From Rhabditoides inermis (Eukaryota; Nematoda; Chromadorea; Rhabditida; Rhabditidae), in the NCBI GenBank assembly GCA_963966185.1, contig CAWZYM010000405.1, forward strand, positions 294,501 to 358,500: a stretch of DNA of 64,000 bases, given 5' to 3'. The translations under genes were made by a program, and so were the position numbers. Shown piece by piece: positions 1 to 11,499 of the stretch. Under the pieces are notes generated by a model that was given only the letters and a program-made list of their open reading frames with translations, searched no databases and was not told the DNA's origin. Each line of letters starts with the position of its first letter. The stretch's first letter is position 1.

Positions 1-355
1 ACGGCTACACCCTATACTCAACCCCCACCATCGTCGAAGTCCCGTCCATGCCCAATCTCTAATAAACACTTTGCACTTTCAGAATCACATTTATACATAA
101 CATGATCAAACATTGTCAACATAATCACAATATATGTACACAAGGAATATGTCAGAGGGGGAGTGTGCACGTGTGTGCTGAGGGATAGAGAGGGAGTAGG
201 TGCGAGAAGGCACAGTCGAGTATGGTACACTTTCCCCTAGGGGGAGAACAAAATCAACGCAACTACCTCGTCTAGAAATCGGTGTGATTATTAGAGGGTA
301 CGAAAATGCGCACGCAAAATGATCAATCGAGTCAATAGTTACCATAATACCCATC
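1..355. other. 3' flank of the WDR26-like gene, nothing coding seen
   Basis: Lies downstream of the stop codon of the minus-strand WDR26-like gene. It should hold the 3' UTR and polyadenylation site. I see no convincing minus-strand AATAAA (TTTATT on the plus strand) and no exon with matching splice sites. Confidence 0.5.
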
Positions 356-3300
356 TCATACCACCATTTCCTTCTTGATCTCGCTCATCTCAACGTCTGC
401 GGGGCGGGCGTCCTTCGAACCGGAAGACTCCTTCGCTCCCATCATCCTACAACACATTCATGACTCCATTTATGATGAAATGACTGACCCACGTATAACC
501 AACCAGTCGACATTTAACCTTCCCGTACTAACATAATAATACAATTGTGATATCGTTACTCAATATTCGCTTTGCACATCGTATCTCTTCGCCTGAACTC
601 GATGAGCTTGTGTTGTGGCATGGTCTCACCTGGCAGTGTCCTTGGTGAGCCACACCTTGATCGACTGGTCGTCCGAACAGGAGGCGAGCATACTCGGATC
701 CGCCGGATTCCACGACACCGCGTTCACCTATATCAGTCAATCAATCAATAAATCAATCGTTTATTCGGAATCGTTATATTTGAATATCACCCACATCGAG
801 AGACTATATGATGTTACCGATATAGATAATATCTTGTAATTAGTCATGGCCGTGAACAGAATGCATTGATGCATACACATGCAGACTATATCAGTATAAA
901 AAAGTAAAGATATCCAACGGTATCTTACGTCCCTTCGATGTAAAAAAACGCCACTCACGGTTCCCTTGTGTCCCTTGAGCTTTGCGAGCGGACGCGACTC
1001 GTCCACGTTCCACACAATAACGCGTCGGTCTGCAACAACAATACTTTAGTCATAAACAAAAGTTCATTCGACATCGATTTCACTTGATCGCTCCGCGCCA
1101 TCATTACATCGCATCGACAATCGCAAGAGAATACGCGCACTAGAGCCAACGGGTCAGAGAGAATATGCCCGCTATTGCCAGCCATCAATCCCAGATCTTC
1201 GGTAGTATAGTGGTTAGTATCCGCGTCTGTCACATGCGAGACCCGGGTTCAATTCCCGGCCGAAGAGAAGCTTTGCAAAATTCCAGACTACTTTTACAAC
1301 ATAACTAGACCAATAAACACACAAAAAGTATCAATATAAGCCATGTAAAATATGTTTGAATAAAATCAACGTACCGTCAGTGCCGGTGGCGATGAACTGG
1401 TCCTTGACGCCGCCGAACGCGGCGTGTATGACGTACTCTCCCTGGAAGGCGCCAGAGAAGGAGCGAATCAGCGAGCGAGACTTCATGTCCCACATTCGCA
1501 GACCGTTGCGCTTCGTCGTCACCAGAATGTACCTGCAAACAATGCATTCAAATGTTACCGTAGTACAAGTCATAGTCAAAACTCATAAACTACCGTACCT
1601 CTCCGAGCTGTGGACAGTGAACGAGACAATGGGGGCGTCTTCGGTGAAGATGGTCTCGTCGCGACGAATGTCAAAGCGGTACATGCGAAGCCTAAAAGTC
1701 ATCCACACTTCCTTGCTGTCTCGCATCAAATAGTGATTAGAGATAAAGATACGCATTCGGATAAAAATAAGCATGTCTAACAGTCGTGGTCTGGCCGTAA
1801 CACCTCACAATACAATAAGTCATTCACACTATACAATGGACGAGCTCTGAGGAGCAGGTGCCGCGTACCTGTTGTGAGTGTCGGCGGCGAGGACAGTCCG
1901 TCCGTCCTTCATTCCGTGCACGGCTCGGATGCGGAAGCCCTCCCACACACCCCACGCGTCCTGATTCGACTCAGACTTGTCCATGTCCTGAACGCATATC
2001 GGTAAACAATGATGTTTTTTTAAGTAAATAAAAGATGGGCAAGTAGAAGATAATAGCCGGATACACATCTGGATCCTGTTTCGACCCAAAAAAATGCAGA
2101 CAGACGAATAGAATTGTACACAGGCTGGTTGACTTCTAAAAGTACTATCTACTATCCGATAACGACCAACAAACAGTGAGGAATTGACAATGCAGAGATA
2201 GTAGTCCACAAGTAAAAAAGAAACGACGACTCACAAAGAGCTGCAAGTGTCCCTTGAGGTTTCCGCAGATGAGGACGCGGCACTTGGCGCGGAAGAAGGC
2301 GGCCGAGGAGAAGGCGCCCGCGCCAGTCGACGCGGGATGCGAGCGGATCATGCGGTGCACCGCGCCGCTATCCACACAAAACACCGTCGTCTGCAACACA
2401 CACATCATCATCAATCGACGAGTACGCGGCGGCGCGCAATTCACCTTGCTGAAGAGGAAGTCCATTAGAACATCGTCACTCACATCGAAGGGCTGTTCGT
2501 CGGTGCCGCACACGGCGAGCAGCTGGCTGTCGTGGCTCCACGCGAGGCACGACACGGGCAGGTCGCCGTGCTGCGCCGCCAGCGGAACGGACAGCGTGCG
2601 CAGGCGAGTCACGTTGCGCGTCGACAAGTCAACCTACGTGGTTTGCAACTATTCACACGCCGATGCAGATAACGGTGGTCATGTCGGATACCGTAGCGAC
2701 CGTCACTCTTCACTCACCGCCCACACAGTGATCGAGCTCATGCGGCTTCCGCTCGCAATGAAGCGTCCGCACGGCGAGAACTGCACGCACCACACCTCGC
2801 TAGAGTGGTCCTTGAGAGACTGAAAACACGCACATACTTGATAGTTTCAAAGAACAAAACGGATGATAAAATGCGGGCACACCCACCTGCGAGCAGGTGA
2901 ACATCTCGCCCTTTGTGTTGGCGCACACGTGGTCGGCAAAGAGGCAGCCGGGATCGACGGCCACGTCGTTGCGAAGGTGCAGCGGACAGCGCGCAATCTG
3001 CTGCCGCCATGCTGCAACACGATCGAGATGATACACAACAGGATCATCATATCACTGTGGATGATGGTAAAGGTAAAAGGTAAAGGTAGTCATTCAAGAG
3101 ACTTGTGAGTACTCTGCGGGGGACTTATGAGTACGGCGACATTATTGTTTCTCTTTATGAGATAAACGCAATACCAAAAATAACTGTGTCAGCTCAGCTC
3201 ACCCTGCTCGACGAGGCTGTCGAGTCTGCCCGGCGGGAGCATGTACGACGCGGGCAGCACGCGCTGTAGCCGAGCCGCCAGCTTCCTGCGGTCGTGCCGC

Positions 3301-5070
3301 GATCTGCAACACTTCACGTCAAAACATTCTCAAGGTCCAACTCCATTTACATCTTGTTCAAACGATCCTCACCTCTCTCCATTCGGCGCAAGGTTCTTAT
3401 GAATGATTAAGTTTTTGGTACGTGTCATGATTGCTATTTCAAAAAATTATTTGGTTTGATCCTCACCTAAACTTGGCGAGCTCGGCGTTGTTCTTGGGGT
3501 TGTCGGGGTCGAGGAAGAGCATGCGGATCATGTCGGCGCGCTTCGACTCCAGCTCCTCCCTCGCAGGAAAGTCGCAGCGGATCAGGCGCAGCGCTTGCGG
3601 CGTCTCAAACATGACGGTGAGAAACTACGAACAATGCGTCTAAACCTTTCTATATCATCAACGCAACACAAAATTACACTACCTACCTCCTTTCTGGAAA
3701 TGAGGTCGTAGAACTTCTCCTCGAGTATGAGCACCTTGGCGGCGTCGAGCTGCTGGGGCGTGAGGTAGTTGCGCGACTGCGCCAGTATCTGTAAACAATG
3801 TGTGAACAAGTAAACAAGATAAAAAAGCAAACATACGGAGAGCGCATCGTTCCAATGACCGCGCTGGACGGCGTCTCGGAGGCGCGCCGCGTGTGAGTTC
3901 TCCACCCGACACCCACTCTCCTGCACCAGAGCATCCACAGTCTCACTAAAACAATACGTTGACAAATCGATAACCAATCAACATGACTCACTGTAGTCCT
4001 AGGTCGCGGAGGTACTGCGCGATCACGCGCACCGTGTTTCCCTGACGCACATTGAGCGGAACGGACCTAGACGAGGCCTCGTAAACAACATTGGCAAGCG
4101 GGCTATAGACTCACTTGGGCAGTGACTGCGGGGATTTGAGCGACTTTGCTTGCGGAGAAACGCCGTTAGCTGTCTCCTGCAACGTGAATCATCACAATCG
4201 ATAGCCGCGGAGTAAACAAGTGCTAGTGTACTGATGTACAGTAGGGGATGGGGCGGGTGGCGGTGGCTGATAACCTCGAATTGGATGAGCCAGTCGCACT
4301 GCATATGATGGGACGAGTGGGCAGCCGTGAACAATTCAACCAAGAGGCGCGGCAGGGAAAAGAAAAGCACGTGACTCGCCGCGTCGTTAGTCAGCCAAAA
4401 CTGGTCTGCGCTCATATTGCGAGAGAGAGAAAAAGCTGTGCACACGATCAAAACAACAACACAATAAGTCCCCCAAAACGTAAGCAGAAGGACCCGCCTT
4501 GCTGGCGGCTTGCTTGAGGCGGGCAGCGACCGAGCGCCCGGCGGACCCAGCCGAACCCGCGTGCATCCTGCAACAAACACGAGATCGAATCGAACGCAAA
4601 ACAACGTGAGCTGCCCCACGGCGGCTATCAGCTGATCAGGGGCGTGGCGCCCGCGGGCACTACGCTATAGACACGCAGTGTGCAACAAGCTCGCCCGGCT
4701 GACCTGGCTCGCTTGGAGGCGGGAGGGCCGGTGTGTGGAGCGTGGTCCGGCCGCGGGTCGTCGCCACTCTGCTCTTGTGGCTGCTGCGTCGACGACACGG
4801 TGGCAGAGGGAGGCACGCGCTGCAATCACCACACACGTCCCACGAACATCAACCACAACGAGACGGCGACGGAGGGACGGGCGAGTGCGCCAGCGGCGGT
4901 TTGTTGGGAATCGAACACACACCACCAGCACTGCCGCACGGACGGCAACCGGCGAGAGGCGAGACACGCAGAGCACGCGTGCGCTCGCAGAGACGCAGAG
5001 CCGCCAACCCACACTGTCCACTCACCCACAACAGTTGATCTTGCGGAGGGGGAGAGGATCGGCGCGACAT
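356..5070 (-). CDS. WDR26: WDR26-like LisH/CTLH/WD40 protein (GID/CTLH E3 ligase subunit)
   Basis: Nineteen exons join in phase to a 672-residue protein (human WDR26 is about the same length): 5070-5026, 4819-4704, 4567-4480, 4176-4115, 4066-3992, 3945-3837, 3788-3687, 3624-3467, 3303-3203, 3011-2887, 2819-2718, 2633-2484, 2390-2235, 1987-1869, 1691-1599, 1532-1375, 1029-959, 727-630, 446-356. After a disordered Ser/Pro/Ala N-terminus comes a LisH/CTLH block (YLRDLGLHETVDALVQESGC, then the CTLH helices to about residue 250), a linker with LPASYMLPPGRL, and WD40 repeats with typical ends such as ITVWA, LRMWDM, VIVWNV and IKVWLT. The order and wording follow WDR26 closely. In that family the protein is a substrate-recruiting subunit of the CTLH ubiquitin ligase. 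The start ATG lies six bases behind an ATTAGCAG acceptor, which suits trans-splicing. Exon 3's GTTTTG donor and the N-terminal exons are the least certain parts. Confidence 0.92.
1196..1267 (+). tRNA. tRNA-Asp (anticodon GTC)
   Basis: A complete 72-nt cloverleaf. The acceptor stem is TCTTCGG (1196-1202) paired with CCGAAGA (1260-1266), with G1267 as discriminator. The D-arm contains the box-A-like TAGTATAGTGGTTAG. The anticodon stem is CGCGT/ATGCG with loop CTGTCAC, putting GTC at 1229-1231. The T-arm CCGGG-TTCAATT-CCCGG carries box B. There is no intron. It lies antisense inside the WDR26-like intron between exons 1532-1375 and 1029-959 and has its own internal pol III promoter. Confidence 0.96.
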
Positions 5071-6907
5071 CGGCACCTGCTAATGGGCGGATTTGCCTAT
5101 TTGAATACTGCTAAATTGGACTTACTTTGAACATAACGCTACACGGGCGCGCAGTGATTGGATGGGATGTAGCGCAATGAACAGTGATGAGAGCACAGTG
5201 AGAGGCAATTGTGACACAGTGAGAGCGAGAGGGGAGGGGGTGGGGAAGAGGTCACCCCGGGCTATCAGAATTCTTCATAATGCGCGGGAAGCAAAAGAGA
5301 GGCGTAGAGAGATTATGCAAATGCGAGAGGGCTACAGAGATGATGACATAATCTGACGAGATGGCTCATATCGTTGCAGGTGCGTATAGTCTATGCGATG
5401 TTTCACCTGGGAAAGTGTGTGATGTCGCGGGTGGAATTGTATCTATCTCTGTCCGATCCCCTCCCATCCCCCTGCCACCATCATTTCATTCATTCAGCCC
5501 ACTACTGTCAATGTCACACGCGCGGGCAGCGATGCGCGAATCTGCGGAAGCCAAAACGAGCCGATCCCATAAATCAACAACATTCACATGTGTATAATGT
5601 ATGGAAGGGAGCGCCTTCCTTCTAGAAATGCTACGACAGTCGCCCCCCGTGCCGCAGCCACCCTGGGAACCTCTCCCAGCGAGCTCGCAGTTTTCCGAAT
5701 ACAATTCGCCATTGATTCACTTCGAGAGAGGTGCCACCCGCGGCTTTTCACTGTACTGCTTTTTCCACGTGTCTATTGAGATGGCGGTGCATTCCTCCAC
5801 CGCGCAGGTATTGCCAGTCCCTGAGCTAACCTTTCCGACACTGGCCGCTACCGGAAGCGCGCGCTCCCCGGCTCGGCCCGGCATATTACCCCGCACCCTA
5901 TCCGTCTCCCCCTCTCCCCCATTGCCACATAAATATCCCCTTCAAGACATATAAACGACCGCTCCACACTGCTACTTACCGCCTACTTACGGGCTCTATT
6001 TCGGCGAGATAGCGGGCCCGACCTGTCACACCCCCGCTGCCTACGACGTGCCGTCTCGGAGTCGTGTCGCATGAGTTTCGGCGCTCTTGAGCCGTGATTG
6101 GATGCGCGTCGAGTGGCCGCTCAGATGCCTCCTCAGACTCGCTGTCATCCGCACGATATGTCACTCGCATTCGCCAACAGCAGCAGCCTCACCATTCCCC
6201 ATCCCAAAAACGACCCCCGGAATAGATAGGCTCTGCCTCTCCCTCTCTCTCTCTCTTCCTATATGCAATCTGTACACGTATTCGGTTTCCGGCCGAGGCG
6301 GCTCCTCGCCTCCTCGCCTGAAATCGAGAAGCTTACCGCTGCCCCGCGGCGGATGTGAATTATGGATGCGCGAAGTATCTCTCTCCGGCCCGGCTCTATT
6401 GTAGACGAGTATACGTGGTTCTCGGGTTCTCTCGCCCACCCACTCTCTGCAACCCTAGGAGTTCGCTAGGCGCTCAACGATCGACATCAGCTAGTGAGGG
6501 ACTGTGTCTTGCTGCCTCTCACTCACTCCCTCTCACTACAACGTTGGCCACACAAGTTGCTCCATCTCGTGACAGCCCCCTTTTTGTTGCGCGTGTTTTC
6601 GCAATTTTTGTAGCGCAAGGTTGATCAGTGCGAGAGAGTGTGTGGAGTGTGGAGGAACAGACGGCGCGACTAGTCTTGTGCACATCTCTTCCGGCAGCGG
6701 CCCTCATTTGCCCTGTGATACCATGCCGCGTAGTCGGCTCTAGATTGAGTTCTGCGATTTGAATCTGACTGTATTCGATCATCCACTGTTTTTGTTCGAA
6801 TAATTTTTCTCGCAAGCTCATCATGTGATTCGTGCTCACATCGCGTTGCCAATAATGCCAATGTGTCTCACGTTCCTAAATATGCAAACCACTTTTTGCA
6901 GGCGGCG
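5071..6907. other. Divergent intergenic region between WDR26-like and cat-1
   Basis: About 1.8 kb separating two head-to-head genes. It holds pyrimidine-rich patches near 6230-6260 and a GC-rich stretch (5640-6060), but I found no exon pair with coherent splice sites and phase. It must contain the promoters of both neighbours. No TATA box is convincing. The acceptor at 6893-6901 (TTTTTGCAG) immediately before the cat-1 ATG looks like a trans-splice site. Confidence 0.6.
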
Positions 6908-9900
6908 ATGGGCCTCGCCGAGTTCGTTGCGAAGAACCGCAACAACCGGAAGATCCTGCTGCTCATCGTATATGTCGCCCTCTTCCTCGACAACATGCTG
7001 CTCACCACTGTCGGTGAGTGACGTTACGGCAGATCAATGACGTCATCACCTATGACGTCACCATTTTCAGTGCCCATCATTCCCGAGTACCTGCTACGGC
7101 TCTCGCATCCGAACGCCTCGCAGATTCTCGACTTTTCCAATGTGAAACCGGCCGCCAGCGACCATGCGAGAGGAAAGCGACAGGTGTGCTCGCTCTAGAT
7201 GACGTCATCTTTTCACCCCGTTGCAGGTGGTGTGGGACGACAACGCGTGGGACGTGCCGATGGCGCCGGTAGAGGACGACGACATTCCGTGGGAGGAGTC
7301 GCCGCTCGCCCCGCCACGCGACAGGCAGCGGGAGAGGCAGAGGGACAGGGACAGGGACAGGAACCGGCCGGACAAGGAGCGCGGACGCAAGCAGAGTGTG
7401 AGTAGCGATGAGAACGACGTTGCAATAGTCATGCACTGTCTAGGCCCGCGAGCGCACCCGCATGCGGCCATCAAAGCAGGAGCGGGAGGAGACGCCCGAG
7501 GAGGCCGAGGCGCGACGCAAGCAGATGGAGGAGTACAGGTACGCCATCGTGACGTCACCCGGCACGTGACATCATTTTGCAGACACAAGACTCTGGCCGA
7601 GGAGAATGTCCAGGTCGGACTCATGTTCGGCTCGAAGGCTCTGGTGCAGCTGATTGCCAACCCATGGGTCGGACCGCTCACCAACAAGTGAGTATAATCT
7701 GATGTCTGAATTGTCAAAACTCTTCACAAACATATATGACGTCATTGTTCAGGATTGGCTACTCTGTGCCCATGTTCACCGGCTTTTGCATCATGTTCGT
7801 CTCGACTCTCATGTTCGCGTTTGGCACATCGTACGGCACGTTGTGGCTGGCGCGTGCTCTCCAAGGAATCGGATCCGCCTGCACCAGCACTTCTGGTACG
7901 TAGATAGTGGACTACTTTGTTCGTACCAGATCATACTGAGCGACATTCGAGTTCGAGCTGGTAGACAGTTTCATACGATTTGTTTTCGACGGAGACTTTC
8001 ACGATCAGCACAATATCATAGGAATCATTGGGCACGAAATCTTTCTGTCCGGCTCAGATGTGTATCTATGAATGTATTCATTGTACACGTATTTCGTTTG
8101 AACTGACGATCGAGTTGTTGCACTCTTTTCAGGAATGGGCATGCTGGCTCAGGCGTATCCGGACGACCAGGAGCGCGGCTCTGCGATGGGCATCGCACTC
8201 GGCGGTCTCGCACTCGGAGTCCTCATAGGCCCACCCTATGGTACGTCATCCCTGACGTCATGGACACGCCATCTGTTTCAGGCGGTGTTCTGTACGAGTG
8301 GAGCGGCAAGGCTCTGCCCTTCATTCTCCTCGCTATGCTCGCACTCTTTGACGGAGGTATGTTATTGTCGATTGATTGAAAAAAATGACGCCATTCATTT
8401 CCAGCCCTGCAGTTCTTGATTCTCCAGCCCAAGATTGACAAGGGCGAGCCGGAGGGATCGACGATCAAGGACTTGGCCAAGGTGACGTCATCTCTGATGT
8501 ATGGCGAACGTCGGCGTGTTGTAGGACCCGTACATCATTGTTGGCGCCGGAGCGATCACCATTGGCAATCTGGGAATTGCGATGCTGGAGCCCAGTCTGC
8601 CACTGTGGATGATGGAGAAGGTGGGAGTGGATGTTTCCCGTTCTCTGAAAGGCATGTGAGTAGGTCTAGTCGTCTAGTACGAAGATGAGAGCTGGACGGT
8701 ACGCCATGTGAGATATAACGATTTCTCATAAACGATTGAATGAGCACGAAGTTGTAGTGGCATTTGCAAACAAAGCAATTAATAAAAATTGTAAAAAAAA
8801 TCTTACTAAAAGTCGTTTTTTTCAGTGGGGAGCGTCTTCGCTCGAACGCGGAGCCGCTTTCCTTCCAGCTAGTATTTCGTACCTCATAGGAACCAACATC
8901 TTTGGACCCCTCGCACACAACATTGGACGGTACGCCATTCTACCTCTCTCTGTCTCTCTATCTCTGTCTCTCTGTTTCTTTCTTTCTCTCTCTCTCTCTC
9001 TCTCAACCCCTCTCTCCCTTCTAGTTGGTTGACGTCTCTAATCGGACTGGTCGTCATCGGCTTCTGTCTTCTCGCCATCCCATCTGCCACCTCTGTGGGT
9101 GGTCTCATCATTCCTCACTTCTTCATGGGAATCAGCATTGGTAAGTGGATGGAGGGGAGTGATAACGTCACAAGTGCATATGGACTTTCGTGATAAGTGG
9201 CGCCGAGTTTGCAGACGGCGGGTAATTCATCGTCTGGCGTTTGAATGCGTATAATTGCGTGCGCAAGGGATAGGATAGGAAAAAAGATGCGATCGCTGCT
9301 CATTGTTCATTCCGCCTGTTGACGCTATTATGTACCGCCTCGTTTTTTTCGGCCAGAGACCTCGGAGATTGATAGACAGCAGAGAGCAGAGGACGTCTGT
9401 GCTGCGCAGAGTCGAGTAGATTGTAGGGGAGAAGAACATAGGAAGGAATAGAGGGATAAAGTAGTCAGGATATATTGATGAAAATCAACTTTTCACATTT
9501 CAAGGGCGTTGGAAAGAGAGAGAGAGAGAAAGAATATGAGAAAACGTTCTTGTGTACTGCACTGTAAAAGCGTGGGCTCGGTCTGGAAGTACTATAATGA
9601 AATTAAGGTTTTCATTTGTATGGTTTGTAGTTAGATATGTTACGACGACATGGTGACACCGCCCTGGTTTTTAACATCTAATAGTACTCAGATTCAAGCA
9701 AATAGTTGAGAGCGGTTGTACATTTGACTATGGTAATAAAGATACTCTTCTCCTTGCGAGTGAGACTTGATGGAAATGATATAATTTCATAGATTTGTCT
9801 ATTTCCGTAAGCAAATGTACAGAGGCAATAAATCTTCCTGAATAGTGGAGGGGACTATCAGATTTGTTGAGCGATGTGGGAGACGTGGAATGAGCTGCGT

Positions 9901-10262
9901 GTTGCAGGCATGATCGACGCCTCCATGTTCCCTCTGATGGGCCATCTGGTCGACCTGCGACACGTGGGCGTCTACGGCAGCATATACGCCATCGCCGACG
10001 CCGCCTTCTGCTTCGCCTTCGCCCTCGGACCCTTCTTCTCCGGACCCCTCGTCAGAAGCGTCGGATTCCCCACGTGAGCGACGTGGAGGCATTCCTAGTC
10101 GACCAACGGTGTTTCAGTATGATGTACATCATTGCCGTGATCAACCTGCTGTACGCACCGCTCATGCTGCTGCTGCGCAACCCGCCCGCCATCACTCACC
10201 AGACCAACGCGGTGCAGGTGAGTGAGTGAGAGAGAGAGAGAGTGAGAGAGAGAGAGAGAGAG

Positions 10263-10310
<48 letters not shown>

Positions 10311-10453
10311 TGGGAGAGAGAGAGAGAGAGGAGACTGTCGCCCGTTTTCAGTTCCAGAATCACGGCGTGGAGCCGGTGGCGGAGGAGTCGTACCAGAAGG
10401 TGAACGGCGTCGACGACGTTCGGGCTCAGGCGGGCTACCAGTACGACTGGTAG
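6908..10453 (+). CDS. cat-1: Vesicular monoamine transporter (SLC18/VMAT)
   Basis: Fifteen exons give 558 residues, close to the usual VMAT length: 6908-7013, 7071-7183, 7227-7397, 7444-7538, 7583-7687, 7753-7895, 8133-8240, 8282-8356, 8405-8481, 8525-8620, 8826-8929, 9025-9140, 9908-10073, 10118-10217, 10352-10453. It is a twelve-pass H+ antiporter that loads dopamine, serotonin and other amines into synaptic vesicles. TM1 reads [17 protein letters not shown], with the conserved TM1 Asp; this fits VMAT rather than the acetylcholine transporter (LLDNMLYMVIVPIIPDYL). Further VMAT signatures are [58 protein letters not shown] and [19 protein letters not shown]. The luminal loop after TM1 has an N-glycosylation site (NAS) and an unusually charged Arg/Asp/Glu run at about residues 94-170. 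The ATG was chosen because it follows an acceptor-like TTTTTGCAG by six bases and begins a normal cytosolic N-terminus. The 767-nt intron (9141-9907) is by far the longest. Confidence 0.95.
10221..10332 (+). repeat. (GA)n microsatellite in the last cat-1 intron
   Basis: An almost pure GA tract fills most of the 134-nt intron 10218-10351, starting four bases after the donor. It ends shortly before the GTTTTCAG acceptor. Confidence 0.95.
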
Positions 10454-10829
10454 CCGTCACTCACCCACACTCACCCCTAGTAGGAAGGAGGTGCACGCGG
10501 ATGGAACCGCCACTCACACAACAGCTACATCAAGCGCTCCTCGCAGTTCCTACCATGACCACTTTCTTCCCGCTGTCCTGTATCATTCCCTAGTTTGATT
10601 GTGTAGACTGGGTCGCTTCCCTCTCTTTGCCGTCACCCCATTCACTAACCGACGTTTTTGTTGTTGCTGCTGAACAAAATAGCTTATCCGTGCAATACGC
10701 AAGTTTCTAGTCGTTTGTAATTTAGTTGTGAACTGTGAATAGTCGTATTTATGATGAGTATATATTTTCTTAGATATTGATGTTCAGAGTATTGTATGCA
10801 TGGCCCGCGGTGTCATTTGAGTAGAGCGC

Positions 10830-10835
10830 AATAAA
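10830..10835 (+). terminator. Likely cat-1 polyadenylation signal
   Basis: AATAAA 377 bases after the cat-1 stop codon; a second AATAAA lies at 10876-10881. Either would give a normal nematode 3' UTR. Which one is used cannot be told from sequence. Confidence 0.6.
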
Positions 10836-11154
10836 TTTTATATTTTGAATATGATTTGCGTATGTTGGTTGATTGAATAAAATATACTCATTGTCAGAGT
10901 GAATAGTTTTCGATATACCTGGCTGATGGGAGCTTAGGTTGGTGTCAACGGAATCAATAGTTGCATATTTTACACGGGAGCGTCAGCTTCAGACTGAACG
11001 TATAATGGGGTATTCAGCCGTCAATAAGATTTCATTTCATTTGATTTATTTGAGGAGGCTACATTCCGCGCACTTCCGCAAGCAAGAGCGCCTGCTCGTT
11101 GATCTCTGATCTCGCCTAGCTGCCTGCGCTCTCCACCCAGACACACTCTTTCGA

Positions 11155-11234
11155 TTTGGCGCGAAACAACTGATCTACCGATCTACCGTTCAGCCAATCA
11201 CCGATGAGTTCCCGCCAAAACGGTGCGTATAAAA
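11155..11234 (+). promoter_or_regulatory. Core promoter of the chondroitin proteoglycan gene: two E2F-like sites, CCAAT, TATA
   Basis: Within 80 bases there is TTTGGCGCGAAA (11155-11166, a near-perfect E2F consensus), CCAAT (11194-11198), TTCCCGCCAAAA (11209-11220, a second E2F-like half-site) and TATAAAA (11228-11234). The block lies about 270 bases upstream of the ATG at 11500. The TATA box predicts initiation near 11260, giving a 5' UTR of roughly 240 bases. Binding by E2F/DP is inferred from motif match only. Confidence 0.6.
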
Positions 11235-11499
11235 GAGCTGTTGTGACAGTGTATCCAATACACAACGTTTCGAACGCTAACACTACCAACTCAATCTCTT
11301 TTTTTAATTTGGTATAAATTAGCTCGCTTTTGTTTGCGTTACACTTTAATATAATTTGTATGTATCTTCTTCGATCTTACGCTCTGTTTATAGTGTTTTT
11401 TGTTTCCTAATTTTTTCCTATTCACACTTCTTTTCAAGTTCATAATAATTTATCGCCTATCACTTTTTTATCGAATATAAATGATCGCTTTTTAGAAGT

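Noticed and set aside
4264..4402. Possible extra WDR26-like exon (FWLTNDAASHVLFFSLPRLL frame) with an acceptor-like GACCAG and GTTATC donor
   Set aside because: It would fit phase 0 between exons 3 and 4, but the encoded hydrophobic segment has no counterpart in WDR26 and both splice sites are weak. Joining 4480 to 4176 directly is simpler.
4665..5130. Several overlapping 100-150-residue frames on both strands
   Set aside because: Shadows of GC-rich coding exons 1-2 of the WDR26-like gene; no independent splice structure or composition.
5601..5954. 117-residue plus-strand frame in the intergenic region
   Set aside because: GC-rich Pro/Ser composition, no splice sites, no domain; probably promoter DNA.
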